Shown: piece after piece, positions 50,023 to 59,005 of the stretch | How the letters are laid out: each line of letters starts with the position of its first letter | How positions within the stretch are numbered: the first letter of the stretch is position 1 | Assembly (NCBI RefSeq): GCF_009796825.1 | Contig: NZ_CP047030.1 | Location: 2,689,001-2,753,000 of the forward strand | Length of the DNA: 64,000 nt | From: Algibacter sp. L3A6 | GTDB taxonomy: Bacteria > Bacteroidota > Bacteroidia > Flavobacteriales > Flavobacteriaceae | Reading direction: 5' to 3' | Notes under the pieces: generated by a model | Told to the model about the DNA's origin: nothing | Database searches by the model: none | What the model saw: only the letters and a program-made list of their open reading frames with translations | Position numbers and translations under genes: made by a program

Positions 50023-50436
50023 ATGAGTATTGTAGATAAACAATTGAGAATTTTATTCATCGATGATGATAAGGCGACCAATTTTTTAAATAAACATATC
50101 GCTAAAAAAAACGCTAACGTTAGTTCTACTGTATTAGTAGATAGCGCTTTTGATGCTATAGACTACCTTGAGAAGCAAATAGTAAACCCGCAGGATAGAC
50201 CTGATATTATTTTTTTAGATATTAATATGCCTGCTATGAATGGCTGGGAATTTTTAGATGTATTTTATAAAATAGATTCAGGATTAATCAAGGATATTGA
50301 CATAGTTATTTTGTCATCCTCAGATGACCCTAGTGATATAAATCAATTTAAAAGTCGTAATACACTTTTAGATTTTGTGAAGAAACCATTAGATTCAAAA
50401 TTATTCAATGATGTTTTATTGAAGCTAAGTAGTTAA
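50023..50436 (+). CDS. Stand-alone response regulator (Rcp1/CheY-like receiver)
   Basis: This 137-aa protein is a single receiver domain with no output domain. Seen are the acidic pair in LFIDDDKATN (about 11-20), the phospho-acceptor Asp in IIFLDINMPAMNGWEFL (about residue 65), the switch Ser/Thr in VILSSSDDP (about 97-105) and the lysine in FVKKPLD. It resembles the Rcp1-type regulators of hybrid and phytochrome-like kinases. The histidine kinase gene that follows after 160 nt is its probable partner. Confidence 0.9.
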   Translation: MSIVDKQLRILFIDDDKATNFLNKHIAKKNANVSSTVLVDSAFDAIDYLEKQIVNPQDRPDIIFLDINMPAMNGWEFLDVFYKIDSGLIKDIDIVILSSSDDPSDINQFKSRNTLLDFVKKPLDSKLFNDVLLKLSS

Positions 50437-50616
50437 TAAATTTATAAATAAGTAATAGTTAAGTTTAAAATATAGCTTAACAATTCGAGTTAGTTATTCC
50501 ATTTGTCCCCTCAAAATTAATAAATAACAGATACTGATATTATGCAATAATAATATCACGTTAACAATACCCTTTAAATTTTCTTTTAAAGGTGCTTTTT
50601 GGATGGAGTAATTAGA

Positions 50617-52485
50617 ATGCTAAACAATTATTTTAAATATTTAATTGACGATATGCGCTTAGCTATGGTCGCTTTTAAAAACACTGCTATTTGGTTTCCA
50701 AAGTATGTTGGTTTATTCCTGTGTATGTTTTTATTTACCTTAATATCTTATGGGCAGGATATAAAAAATGATAAGGTTACTTCTGTAGATGAGCAGCGCG
50801 CTGTTATGGTTTTAAATTTAACAGAAGAAGTTAAATGGTCTAAAATATCTCAAATTACTACCTTTAAAATTGGGGTTATGGGACCCGATACTATTAAAAA
50901 TAGCTTATCCAAAATTTCTAAAAACAGAAGAATATTTGAAAAACTTATTCAAGTAGATCGAATAAATAAACTTGAAGATATAAAAAATTATAATGTTGTT
51001 TATGTAAATAGCACCTACGAGTATTTATTAAAATCTATTTTAGAAGAAAGTAAGGGGCTGGAAGTACTAATTATTACCGAAGGCTATCCAACAAATTCCT
51101 CGATGATTAACATGGTACAAGTAGACGATAGCTATAAATATGATATAAACCGAAAGTACATAAGAGAAGCCAAGCTGAAAATCACACCAATACTTGCAGG
51201 TCATGCTGTAACTTCCAAAGAAATTAAAGAATCTCTCTATAAAAAAACGGAGCAAAAACTTTACATCGCTACTAGGGAAAATAAAGAGCAGAAGAAGATT
51301 ATTGAAAGTCAAATAAAAACAATTGGTAATCAAATTAATGCTATTAATGAAAAGGATGAAGTTATTTATATTAAAGATTATTCCTTAAAAACACTAGCTA
51401 TGGATAGTGAGTTAAAAGCAAAACAATTAGCCGAAAACCTTAATTTAGAAAGAGAGTTAGAAAAAAGGTTAGACGAACAAATTAATCAAATAATTAATCA
51501 ACAAAATGAGATAGATTCTGTAAATAATGAAATTTTGAATCATAAAAGAACATTAGAAATTCAAACGAGTAACATAAAGGAAAAAACGGCCATATTAGAA
51601 GAGAAGAATATTATAATTGATACACAACGAAAGCATAATATCATCTTATCGATATTATCTGGTTTGCTATTTATCGCTTGCTTATCGTTACTATTTGCTT
51701 ATGTTAAAAATAAAAAATTAAACATTCGCTTAAGTATTCAGCATAAAGAAATAAAAAAGCAATCTACCTTATTAACATCAAAAAATAAGGAATTAGAGCA
51801 ATTCGCTTATATCGCAAGTCACGATTTACAAGAACCTTTGAATACTGTTTCTAGTTTTATTGATGTTTTAAGCGAAGATTATCATAACCAATTTGATGAA
51901 GATGGCCAGCAGATTTTAGGCTTCATCAAAGAGGGGAGTGTTCGTATGAAAAAGTTAATAGATGCGCTCTTACAATATTCTAGATTAGGTAGAACTAAAG
52001 TTTTTGAAGATGTTAATTGCATGCCGTTGTTAGATGTTTTAACGGCAGATTTACAGAGCACAATAAAAAATACTGAAGCAGAAATTAGTTATAAAGATTT
52101 GCCAATTATAAAAGGTAATGAAGTTGAGTTACGTTTACTCTTTCAAAACTTAATTACAAATGGTATTAAATTTAGAGACCCTAATGTAAAACCAAGAATT
52201 AATATTGAATGTACCGAAATTTCAGAAGGAGAAGAGACTGATAATGGTGCTGAGAAGTATTGGAAGTTCTCGGTGACTGATAATGGTATTGGTATCGCTA
52301 AAGAGTATCAAGATCGGGTTTTTGCCATCTTTCAAAGGTTACATTCTAGATTAGAATACGAAGGCTCCGGAATTGGTTTAGCACATTGTAAAAAAATTGT
52401 AGAATCGCATTCTGGAAAAATATGGTTTACTTCAGAAAAAGGTATGGGCACCACATTTTGTTTTTCACTGCCTATGAGTGCGTAA
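50617..52485 (+). CDS. Membrane histidine kinase with N-terminal YfiR-like sensor domain
   Basis: The frame opens with TTG at 50599, and the first ATG is at 50617, used here, giving about 622 aa. Domains in order are a signal segment (YVGLFLCMFLFTLISYGQ), a periplasmic YfiR/DUF4154-like domain (AVMVLNLTEEVKWSKIS to about residue 195), a long coiled coil (about 205-340), a transmembrane helix (HNIILSILSGLLFIACLSLLFAYV), a HisKA domain with the phospho-accepting His in FAYIASHDLQEPLN, and HATPase_c with the N-box NLITNGIKF and the G-boxes DNGIGIA and GSGIGLAHCKKIVESH. It probably signals to the adjacent receiver. Confidence 0.87.
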   Translation: MLNNYFKYLIDDMRLAMVAFKNTAIWFPKYVGLFLCMFLFTLISYGQDIKNDKVTSVDEQRAVMVLNLTEEVKWSKISQITTFKIGVMGPDTIKNSLSKISKNRRIFEKLIQVDRINKLEDIKNYNVVYVNSTYEYLLKSILEESKGLEVLIITEGYPTNSSMINMVQVDDSYKYDINRKYIREAKLKITPILAGHAVTSKEIKESLYKKTEQKLYIATRENKEQKKIIESQIKTIGNQINAINEKDEVIYIKDYSLKTLAMDSELKAKQLAENLNLERELEKRLDEQINQIINQQNEIDSVNNEILNHKRTLEIQTSNIKEKTAILEEKNIIIDTQRKHNIILSILSGLLFIACLSLLFAYVKNKKLNIRLSIQHKEIKKQSTLLTSKNKELEQFAYIASHDLQEPLNTVSSFIDVLSEDYHNQFDEDGQQILGFIKEGSVRMKKLIDALLQYSRLGRTKVFEDVNCMPLLDVLTADLQSTIKNTEAEISYKDLPIIKGNEVELRLLFQNLITNGIKFRDPNVKPRINIECTEISEGEETDNGAEKYWKFSVTDNGIGIAKEYQDRVFAIFQRLHSRLEYEGSGIGLAHCKKIVESHSGKIWFTSEKGMGTTFCFSLPMSA

Positions 52486-52534
52486 TATTATTCATTTCTT
52501 AGCTTTAAATTTGTGCGGTTTAAATAGGGTTACT

Positions 52535-52542
52535 TATTTTTG
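52535..52542 (+). promoter_or_regulatory. -7 promoter box predicting a leaderless mRNA
   Basis: TATTTTTG, then CAGC, then ATG at 52547. This is the same 4-nt spacing as at 17507 and 36076. Confidence 0.55.
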
Positions 52543-52546
52543 CAGC

Positions 52547-52924
52547 ATGAGCAAAGCATTATCAAAACAAGAACTTCATAATTTAGCCATGAACCATGTT
52601 GGTAAAGATTTAGAACACCGTGGTTTCGAGTTTATCGCTATAAATAGTAAACTAAAAAGACATCCGCAATTTGTTTGCATGGATAAAACTAAGCAGTATT
52701 TCTTTGTAATTGTGAGAGCAGTAATTCTTCCTGAAAATCCAAATAATTATGATGTGGTTTGGATGGAAAGCTTTAAAAAGCATGCAAGAGAAAATGATGC
52801 TAAAGTATTATATGCAGGCGTTGGAATTGGAAGTGTTAAAGGTGAAAGTGAACCACTTTATTTAAACGAAGAGTATTTATTGGAATATAACGGTATTCAG
52901 GTTTTAGAAACTAATTTAAATTAA
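52547..52924 (+). CDS. Conserved small protein linked to NQR/ApbE
   Basis: The frame is open back to 52478, but the promoter box at 52535-52542 and the ATG at 52547 indicate the real start, giving 125 aa (MSKALSKQELHNLAMNHVGK). The product is soluble, with LEHRGFEFIAINSKLKRHPQFVCMD, QYFFVIVRAVILPENPNNYDVVWMESFKKHA and AGVGIGSVKGESEPLYLNEEYLL. I recall homologues labelled as NADH-quinone reductase subunit F from context only, but it has no Fe-S, FAD or NADH motif. Its stop is adjacent to the apbE ATG (0-nt gap), so a role in NQR maturation is plausible. Confidence 0.75.
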   Translation: MSKALSKQELHNLAMNHVGKDLEHRGFEFIAINSKLKRHPQFVCMDKTKQYFFVIVRAVILPENPNNYDVVWMESFKKHARENDAKVLYAGVGIGSVKGESEPLYLNEEYLLEYNGIQVLETNLN

Positions 52925-53923
52925 ATGAATATATTAAAATTAGTACTCTGCTGTTTAGTGATTTCTGCTTGTAAAGAGAAAGCTCCTAATAAAATAATAA
53001 CCACTGCGGAAAACACACAATTAGAAGGTTCCGTCTTCGGAACTTTTTACCAAGTAACTTACGATACAGATGCTAATTATGAAGCGCAACTCGATAGTTT
53101 ATTTGCTGTAATTAATACATCAATGTCTACCTATATTGATAATTCTGATATTTCAAAACTCAACCGAAATGAGTTGATTGATGTTGATCATCATTTTAAA
53201 ACAGTTTTTTCTAATTCCGAAGCTATTTATAAAGCGACTAATGGTGCTTTCGACCCCACTATTGGCGCTGTAGTAAATGCATGGGATTTTGGTCCGGAAG
53301 GAAGAATAACGGATTTAGACAGCCTTAAAATCGATAAGCTTATGCAATCTGTAGGGTTGGATAAAGTCTCTTTAAAAGGAAATAAAATTATTAAACCAGA
53401 AGGAACTTTTATTGATTTCAATGCTATAGCAAAAGGCTATGGCGTGGATGTGGTTGGAGAATTTCTTGAAAGTAAAAAAGTTAAAAATTATTTAATCAAT
53501 ATTGGTGGAGAATTACGAGCAAGAGGTTCTAATAAAGCCAGTGGAAAGATTTGGACAGTAGGTGTAGAGAACCCCAATTTTAACGGAACCCAATCTATTA
53601 ATAAAGTACTTTCTTTAAAAGATAAAGCGATGGCAACATCTGGTACTTATAGAAAATTTAAGGTAGATGCTAATGGTAACCGCTATGCACATATTATTGA
53701 TACAAAAACGGGTTATCCGAGTAAAACGAACCTGTTAAGCATTTCTGTAATTGCAGATAATTGCATGACGGCAGATGCTTATGCTACCGCATTTAAAGCT
53801 ATGGGAATAGAAAGGGTAAAGACTTTTTTAGAAGCGCATCCTGAATTAAAAGTGTTCCTAATATTTGAAAATGATAAAAAAGAGTTTGAAACGTTGAGTT
53901 TGAATGGCTTTGGGGAAAATTAA
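52925..53923 (+). CDS. apbE: FAD:protein FMN transferase (ApbE), lipoprotein
   Basis: This 332-aa periplasmic flavin transferase moves FMN from FAD onto threonines of NqrB and NqrC. The lipobox cysteine is residue 16 (CLVISACKE). Family features are GSVFGTFYQVTYDTD (about 35-49), the AFDPTIGAVVNAWDFGP segment, FIDFNAIAKGYGVDVVGEFLE (about 162-182), NIGGELRARG, and HIIDTKTGYPSKTNLLSISVIADNCMTADAYATAFKAMG (about 255-293) with the Mg2+/FAD-binding site. It lies 3 kb downstream of nqrF, separated by a signalling pair, and directly behind the 125-aa gene. Confidence 0.95.
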   Translation: MNILKLVLCCLVISACKEKAPNKIITTAENTQLEGSVFGTFYQVTYDTDANYEAQLDSLFAVINTSMSTYIDNSDISKLNRNELIDVDHHFKTVFSNSEAIYKATNGAFDPTIGAVVNAWDFGPEGRITDLDSLKIDKLMQSVGLDKVSLKGNKIIKPEGTFIDFNAIAKGYGVDVVGEFLESKKVKNYLINIGGELRARGSNKASGKIWTVGVENPNFNGTQSINKVLSLKDKAMATSGTYRKFKVDANGNRYAHIIDTKTGYPSKTNLLSISVIADNCMTADAYATAFKAMGIERVKTFLEAHPELKVFLIFENDKKEFETLSLNGFGEN

Positions 53924-53947
53924 AATAACTGATTAGCCTTAATTTTA

Positions 53948-54316
53948 TTAGAAAGCAGCAATGCACAAAAGCAACCAACCGGTTACTAAAAGTAAGCCTC
54001 CTAATGGTGTGATAGGTCCCAGAAATTTCAACTTCTTACCTCGAGCATCCGATAGTATTAATCCATAAATACTAAAAGAAAACAATACGATACCAATGGT
54101 AAAGCACCAATAAATTGGCATCGTTACATATTCAGGATTCAAACCCAAAGCAACTAACAGAATGGCATGATACATTTGGTATTTTACTCCAACTTCAAAA
54201 CTTTGTAATTGGTCTGCAGATAGTATTTTTTTTAAAGCATGCGCTCCAAAAGCACCAAAAATTACAGATAACATACCAAAAACGGCACCTGTTGCAAGTA
54301 TAATAGATTGTGTCAT
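53948..54316 (-). CDS. DUF423 family small membrane protein
   Basis: This 122-aa protein with four hydrophobic segments carries the DUF423 hallmark GAFGAHALKK (about residues 22-31) and the following FEVGVKYQMYHAILLVALG. Its usual length is about 120-130 aa. Function is unknown, although the family is nearly universal in bacteria. It is the last gene of a leftward run that begins at gpmI, 23 nt after the methyltransferase gene. Confidence 0.9.
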   Translation of the reverse strand: MTQSIILATGAVFGMLSVIFGAFGAHALKKILSADQLQSFEVGVKYQMYHAILLVALGLNPEYVTMPIYWCFTIGIVLFSFSIYGLILSDARGKKLKFLGPITPLGGLLLVTGWLLLCIAAF

Positions 54317-54339
54317 AATATTGAGAAAAACTAAAAATG

Positions 54340-55104
54340 TTATTTATAAACTACAGGAATAATTTCACCTGGAGCTAAGCAGTATTCTTTTATCGCTTCC
54401 GCGGAAAGGTTTGCGGTATAATCTACTTCATCTACTTTAAAACCTATGCTGCGTAGCTTATCAAAATAATCTCGGCCATAAACACGAACATGATCATACT
54501 GTCCGAATATTTTAGCACGTTCTGCTTTGTCGGTAATAGTATCATCTTCAAAAGTAGTAGCTCTAGATAAATCTTGAGGAATTTGAAAAACTCCCATTCC
54601 ACCGGGTTTAAGCACACGGTAAAGCTCTTGCATGGCTTTGGTGTCATCTGGAATATGCTCTAGAACATGATTACAAAAAATAATATTGTAACTATTATCT
54701 TCAAAAGGTAAATCGCAAATATCAGCTTTTACATCAGCAATAGGCGATAGCAAATCGGTAGTAGTATAATTTAAGTTTTTTAATTTTCTAAAGCGCTTCA
54801 AAAAACATTGTTCGGGAGCAAAATGAAGCACTTTTTTTTCCGAAGAAAAGAAGTCGGTTTCATTTTTTAGATAAAGCCAAAGCAATCTATGGCGCTCTAA
54901 ACTTAAAGTAGAAGGCGATAAAACATTATTGCGTTGTTGCCCATAACCGTATGGTAAAAAACTTTTAAAACCCTTTCCGTCTATAGGGTCGGTAAAAGTA
55001 TTTCCTCTTAAAAAGAAAGCTAAAACCGGACGAATAATATAGCTTAACCTTATTAATAAAGGTCTCGGAATGGTATTCAATATAAGTTTGAAAAGTTTTT
55101 TCAA
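54340..55104 (-). CDS. SAM-dependent methyltransferase (class I)
   Basis: This 254-aa class I methyltransferase of the Methyltransf_11 type has VLHFAPEQCFLKRFRKL (motif I region, about 92-108, atypical), TTDLLSPIADVKADICDLPFEDNSYNIIFCNHVLEHIPDD (about 115-155) and ELYRVLKPGGMGVFQIP (about 160-176). The N-terminal 50 residues contain a hydrophobic segment that may tether it to the membrane. The substrate is unknown. It starts 3 nt after the DUF3050 gene ends, so the two are tightly coupled. Confidence 0.85.
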   Translation of the reverse strand: MKKLFKLILNTIPRPLLIRLSYIIRPVLAFFLRGNTFTDPIDGKGFKSFLPYGYGQQRNNVLSPSTLSLERHRLLWLYLKNETDFFSSEKKVLHFAPEQCFLKRFRKLKNLNYTTTDLLSPIADVKADICDLPFEDNSYNIIFCNHVLEHIPDDTKAMQELYRVLKPGGMGVFQIPQDLSRATTFEDDTITDKAERAKIFGQYDHVRVYGRDYFDKLRSIGFKVDEVDYTANLSAEAIKEYCLAPGEIIPVVYK

Positions 55105-55107
55105 TGT

Positions 55108-55896
55108 TTAATCTTCTAGAGCTTCTGTTGATGAAATTAAGTTTGAAATGCCATCCCAAAGCGCAATACGATATTTTAGTGCATCTTGTGCAGTTTCTAA
55201 AACATCATCCCATTTTTGAGAATCGTTTTGGCATAATTCTTCAACCATTTTTAAAGATAACGGTCCATGCTCATCACCATCTAATTCTATATGGCGCTCC
55301 AAATAATAAGTAAGTTTACTGTAAGAGGCTTTGTGTTTTTGTTCCGATTGTTTAATAATTTGAAAAAACATATCAGGAATTACATCTTCTCTTCCGAAGG
55401 TAAAAGCAGCAGCAATTTTATGCGGTGCATTAGTAGCAATGGTTTTAAAAGAGAAATCTACAAAAGCTTGAGTTTCTTTTGGTAAATTTAAAGCAGTTAG
55501 TGCATCAGAAACTGAAGCGCCAGCTACTATATTTTTTATAAATTTATCTATGTCTGCCGTGCTTGCTCCAATTTGTTGCATGGCATCTAAGTACATTTCA
55601 AAATGACTGTAAGGCTCGCCTAGCTCGTTAACATCACTTTCTTCACCTAGAACAATTTCATTTATAAAACGGGCCGTAGAAGGGTGCTTTACAGGGGTCC
55701 AAGGTACTGATGTGTTAGTTAAATGATTTTGAAGCGCTTTTAGCAAACTCATAAAATCCCAAACAGCAAAAACATGCTGTTCCATAAAGGTTTTAATATC
55801 TCTAACCGAAGCTAAATCACTGTATAATTTATGCGAATTGAGTTTTTCTCGCAACGGTTTTAGTGCGAGTTCAATAGATTTTATGGATGTATTCAT
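55108..55896 (-). CDS. DUF3050 protein (haem-oxygenase-like fold)
   Basis: This 262-aa, all-helical cytosolic protein is of the DUF3050 family, whose members I associate with the haem-oxygenase-like di-iron oxidase/oxygenase fold. Candidate metal ligands are His41 (EQHVFAVWDFM), Glu80 (FINEIVLGEE), His98 (YSHFEMY), Glu170 (FGREDVIP), and His202, Asp206 and His210 in ERHIELDGDEHGP. The last motif recalls the H-x3-D-x2-H ligand set of di-iron HDO enzymes. The chemistry is unknown. It starts 1 nt beyond the map stop (55897) and is followed 3 nt later by a methyltransferase. Confidence 0.78.
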   Translation of the reverse strand: MNTSIKSIELALKPLREKLNSHKLYSDLASVRDIKTFMEQHVFAVWDFMSLLKALQNHLTNTSVPWTPVKHPSTARFINEIVLGEESDVNELGEPYSHFEMYLDAMQQIGASTADIDKFIKNIVAGASVSDALTALNLPKETQAFVDFSFKTIATNAPHKIAAAFTFGREDVIPDMFFQIIKQSEQKHKASYSKLTYYLERHIELDGDEHGPLSLKMVEELCQNDSQKWDDVLETAQDALKYRIALWDGISNLISSTEALED

Positions 55897-56715
55897 TTAA
55901 AGTACTAATGCGTTTTGGCGAAATTCATCTTCTTCGTTAGAAACTATACCTAAAGCATCATAAATGTAAGCAAAAGTTGAAAGTAACTCAGGTTTACCGT
56001 CTACTAAAGCTACGTCGTGTTCAAAATGTGCCGATGGTTTTTCGTCTAAAGTTGTAATTGTCCAGCCGTCTCTATGTTGTTTAATACGGTGAGTACCTAA
56101 ATTTATCATTGGCTCTATGGCAACTACCATACCGTCAACAAACTTTTTACCTCTACCGCGTTTACCATAGTTTGGCATTTCTGGATCTTCGTGCATTTTT
56201 GCACCCAATCCATGACCAACTAATTCGCGAACTACACCATAACCATGATCTTCACAATGTTTTTGAATGGCATAACCAACATCGCCCACACGGTTATTTG
56301 CCTTAAATTCGCGAATACCAACGTATAAAGATTCTTTAGTAACTTGAAGTAGTTTTTCTGTTTCAGGAGCAATTTCTCCTACTGCAAAAGTGTAAGCGTG
56401 ATCGCCATAAAATCCGTTTTTTAAAGCACCACAATCTATCGAAATAATATCGCCTTCAACTAAAGGTGTATTATTAGGAATACCATGTACTACTTGAGTA
56501 TTCGGACTCATGCAAAGCGTGTTCGGGAAATCGTAAAGACCTAAAAAACCAGGTATAGCACCATGGTCTCTAATATGTTCTTCGGCAATTTTATCAAGTT
56601 GAAGCGTTGTTACACCTGGCTTTAATGCCTTGGCAACTTCGCCTAATGTTTTAGATACTATTAAGGCACTTTCGCGCATTAATTCAATTTCTTCTTTTGT
56701 TTTTATTACTATCAT
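55897..56715 (-). CDS. map: Methionine aminopeptidase, type I
   Basis: This 272-aa MetAP removes the initiator methionine from new proteins. Metal ligands are recognisable: the Asp in IISIDCGALKNGFYGDHAYTFAVGE (two Asp, about residues 92-112), the His in ELVGHGLGAKMHEDP (about 167-181), the Glu in AIEPM (about 200-204) and the last Glu in AHFEHDVALVDG (about 232). The second His of the type I motif is in HEDPEMPNYG. The length is normal. A TATCTTTG box (56740-56733, minus strand) lies 17 nt upstream. DUF3050 and methyltransferase genes follow in the same transcript. Confidence 0.96.
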   Translation of the reverse strand: MIVIKTKEEIELMRESALIVSKTLGEVAKALKPGVTTLQLDKIAEEHIRDHGAIPGFLGLYDFPNTLCMSPNTQVVHGIPNNTPLVEGDIISIDCGALKNGFYGDHAYTFAVGEIAPETEKLLQVTKESLYVGIREFKANNRVGDVGYAIQKHCEDHGYGVVRELVGHGLGAKMHEDPEMPNYGKRGRGKKFVDGMVVAIEPMINLGTHRIKQHRDGWTITTLDEKPSAHFEHDVALVDGKPELLSTFAYIYDALGIVSNEEDEFRQNALVL

Positions 56716-56793
56716 ATTCTAAAAAATAAGGGCAAAGATACTTAAATTGCTAGGATTGAATTTTGTTTGAAATGAAGAGACTTCAAATTCAAG

Positions 56794-57198
56794 CTATTTC
56801 AAGAAGCTAAAAAAGCCTTTTTTCTGTTTTGGAATTACTGGTGTTTCGTTGGTAAGTATTTGATAAACTTCTCCCCAACCAATAAAGCCACCAATGCTTC
56901 TGTCGTCAATAAAAATATCAGCATTAATTTTTCTACTAATATCACTAGTATATTCTTCACCAGAAAAACTATTGTTTATAGCATAAAAACTGATACCGTT
57001 TTCTTCACAAAAAGCAACGGCTTCGTCTAATCTACTACCACATCTGTAGGTCCATAAAATTAAACGATGCCCTTCTTGTTGTAACTTTTTTAAGGTTTCG
57101 AAAGCAAATATCATAGGCTTTCCTATTTTAGGATAAGCATCTTCTACTATCGTGCCATCAAAATCGACAGCAATTATTTTTGTGTTATTAAAATTCAT
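56794..57198 (-). CDS. Small HAD-superfamily hydrolase (BT0820-like)
   Basis: This 134-aa HAD-fold protein has motif I VDFDGTIVED (about 11-20, nucleophile and general acid aspartates), motif II Thr in LILWTYRCGSR (about 45-55) and the C-terminal aspartates in FIDDRSIGGFIGW (about 95-107). It lacks a cap domain and is close in length to the structurally characterised BT0820 group. The substrate is unknown, possibly a small sugar phosphate or nucleotide. It lies between map and gpmI on the same strand. Confidence 0.85.
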   Translation of the reverse strand: MNFNNTKIIAVDFDGTIVEDAYPKIGKPMIFAFETLKKLQQEGHRLILWTYRCGSRLDEAVAFCEENGISFYAINNSFSGEEYTSDISRKINADIFIDDRSIGGFIGWGEVYQILTNETPVIPKQKKGFFSFLK

Positions 57199-57238
57199 AA
57201 TTATTAACGGTAGTTTACAAAGCCTAAGTTATTGTGTT

Positions 57239-58750
57239 TTAAATTAAAGGATGTTGCGTCATTGCTTTTGGTTGCTCTACACCTATAAGTTTTAAAATAG
57301 TTGGAGCCATATCTCCTAAAACACCATCTTTAATACTTTTTAATTCGTTGTCTATTAAAATAACAGGCACTGGGTTTGTTGTGTGCGCTGTATTTGGAGA
57401 ACCATCTGGGTTAATCATGGTTTCACAGTTACCGTGGTCGGCAATTAATAGGGTAGTGTATCCGTTTTCTAAACCTGTTGTTACTACTTTGTTTACACAA
57501 GTATCAACAGCTTCACAAGCTTTTATTGCAGCTTCCATAACACCAGTGTGTCCAACCATATCACCATTTGCAAAATTTAAGCAAACAAAATCGGCTTCTC
57601 CTTTTTGTAATTCAGGAACTAAAGCATCAGTTAATTCAAAAGCACTCATTTCTGGTTGTAAATCGTAAGTCGCTACTTTTGGCGAGTTTTTCAAAATTCG
57701 AGATTCGCCTTCAAAAGGAGTTTCTTGTCCACCTGAAAAGAAAAATGTTACGTGTGGGTATTTTTCAGTCTCGGCAATTCTAATTTGTTTTTTTCCATTT
57801 TTGGATAAAACTTCACCAAGTGTTTCTGTAATATTATCTTTATTGAAAATCACTTTTATACCTTTAAAAGCATCACTATAGTTTGTGATGGTTACATAGT
57901 ATAAATCTAATTTTTGGGTATCGTATTCTGGGAAATCTTGTTGGTTTAACATTTCGGTTAACTCACGACCTCTATCTGTTCTAAAATTAAAGAAGATTAC
58001 AACATCATCTTTTTCTACTTTAGCTACAGCTTTATTGTTTTCTGTGATAATTAATGGCTTGATGAACTCATCGGTAATATCATTATCATAATTAGCCTGA
58101 ATTTCTGCAACAGGGTTATCTGTTTTAGTACCCACATTGTTAACAATAGCATCGTAAGCTAGTTTTACACGTTCCCAACGCGTATCTCTATCCATGGCAT
58201 AATAACGCCCTGTAATGGTTGCTATTTTAGCTTTTGTACCTTCAGTATATTTTTGTAAAGCTTCAACATAACCTTTACCAGATTTTGGATCGACATCACG
58301 ACCATCTGTAAAAGCGTGTACATAAGAGTTTACGCCCGCTTTGTTAGCAGCATCAATAAAACCACGTAAATGACTAGTATGCGCATGTACACCACCATCA
58401 CTTAGTAAACCTAAAAAATGAACATTTTTATTATTGTCAGAAGCATATTTTAAAGCATCTATTAATACTTTTTCATCTTTAAGCGTGTCTTTTTCTATAG
58501 CTAAATTAATTTTAGCTAAATCTTGATACACAATTCTACCTGCTCCTAAATTCATGTGGCCAACTTCACTATTTCCCATTTGGCCTTCTGGCAAGCCAAC
58601 ATGCAGACCATCGGTCCTTAAAGTAGCGAATGGGTATTTTTTATATAAAGAGTCTATGAAAGGTGTATTTGCATGATCGATAGCTGAAACTTTTGGGTCT
58701 GGAGAGTTTCCCCAACCGTCTAGAATCATTAAGATTACTTTTTTATTCAT
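57239..58750 (-). CDS. gpmI: 2,3-bisphosphoglycerate-independent phosphoglycerate mutase
   Basis: This 503-aa Mn2+-dependent enzyme interconverts 3- and 2-phosphoglycerate in glycolysis and gluconeogenesis. It opens KVILMILDGWGNSP with a metal-binding Asp. The catalytic serine is in GQMGNSEVGHMNLGAGR (about 56-72), and the phosphatase/transferase domains show HFLGLLSDGGVHAH, VHAFTDGRDVDPKSG, FFNFRTDRGRELT, NFANGDMVGHTG and LIADHGNCE. The length fits the family. A TATCTTTG box (58785-58778, minus strand) lies 27 nt upstream and probably starts the leftward transcript. Confidence 0.97.
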   Translation of the reverse strand: MNKKVILMILDGWGNSPDPKVSAIDHANTPFIDSLYKKYPFATLRTDGLHVGLPEGQMGNSEVGHMNLGAGRIVYQDLAKINLAIEKDTLKDEKVLIDALKYASDNNKNVHFLGLLSDGGVHAHTSHLRGFIDAANKAGVNSYVHAFTDGRDVDPKSGKGYVEALQKYTEGTKAKIATITGRYYAMDRDTRWERVKLAYDAIVNNVGTKTDNPVAEIQANYDNDITDEFIKPLIITENNKAVAKVEKDDVVIFFNFRTDRGRELTEMLNQQDFPEYDTQKLDLYYVTITNYSDAFKGIKVIFNKDNITETLGEVLSKNGKKQIRIAETEKYPHVTFFFSGGQETPFEGESRILKNSPKVATYDLQPEMSAFELTDALVPELQKGEADFVCLNFANGDMVGHTGVMEAAIKACEAVDTCVNKVVTTGLENGYTTLLIADHGNCETMINPDGSPNTAHTTNPVPVILIDNELKSIKDGVLGDMAPTILKLIGVEQPKAMTQHPLI

Positions 58751-59005
58751 TTTATTTAAAAATTTTATGAAACACTACAAAGATACATAACTTGGCCTAA
58801 GTGACCATTAAATATAGCCTGAAAATAGCCTATTTAATAGGGGTTTGTTAATATGTTTGAAAATGGAGGTTTTGCTTAATTATATTGAAATTAAATGATG
58901 AAAACTCAATGTTTTTTATTTTTTATGTAACACTTTTAAGTTTCCGTCGTCTTTTAAGTATATCAAAAAACATAATCAATTTAATCAAATCAAAAATCTT
59001 TCATC

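Noticed and set aside
52478..52546. N-terminal extension of the 125-aa NQR-linked protein
   Set aside because: The extension overlaps the histidine kinase end and the -7 promoter box. The ATG at 52547 is better supported.
57348..57668. Rightward 106-aa ORF within gpmI
   Set aside because: It is an antisense shadow of a conserved enzyme gene.
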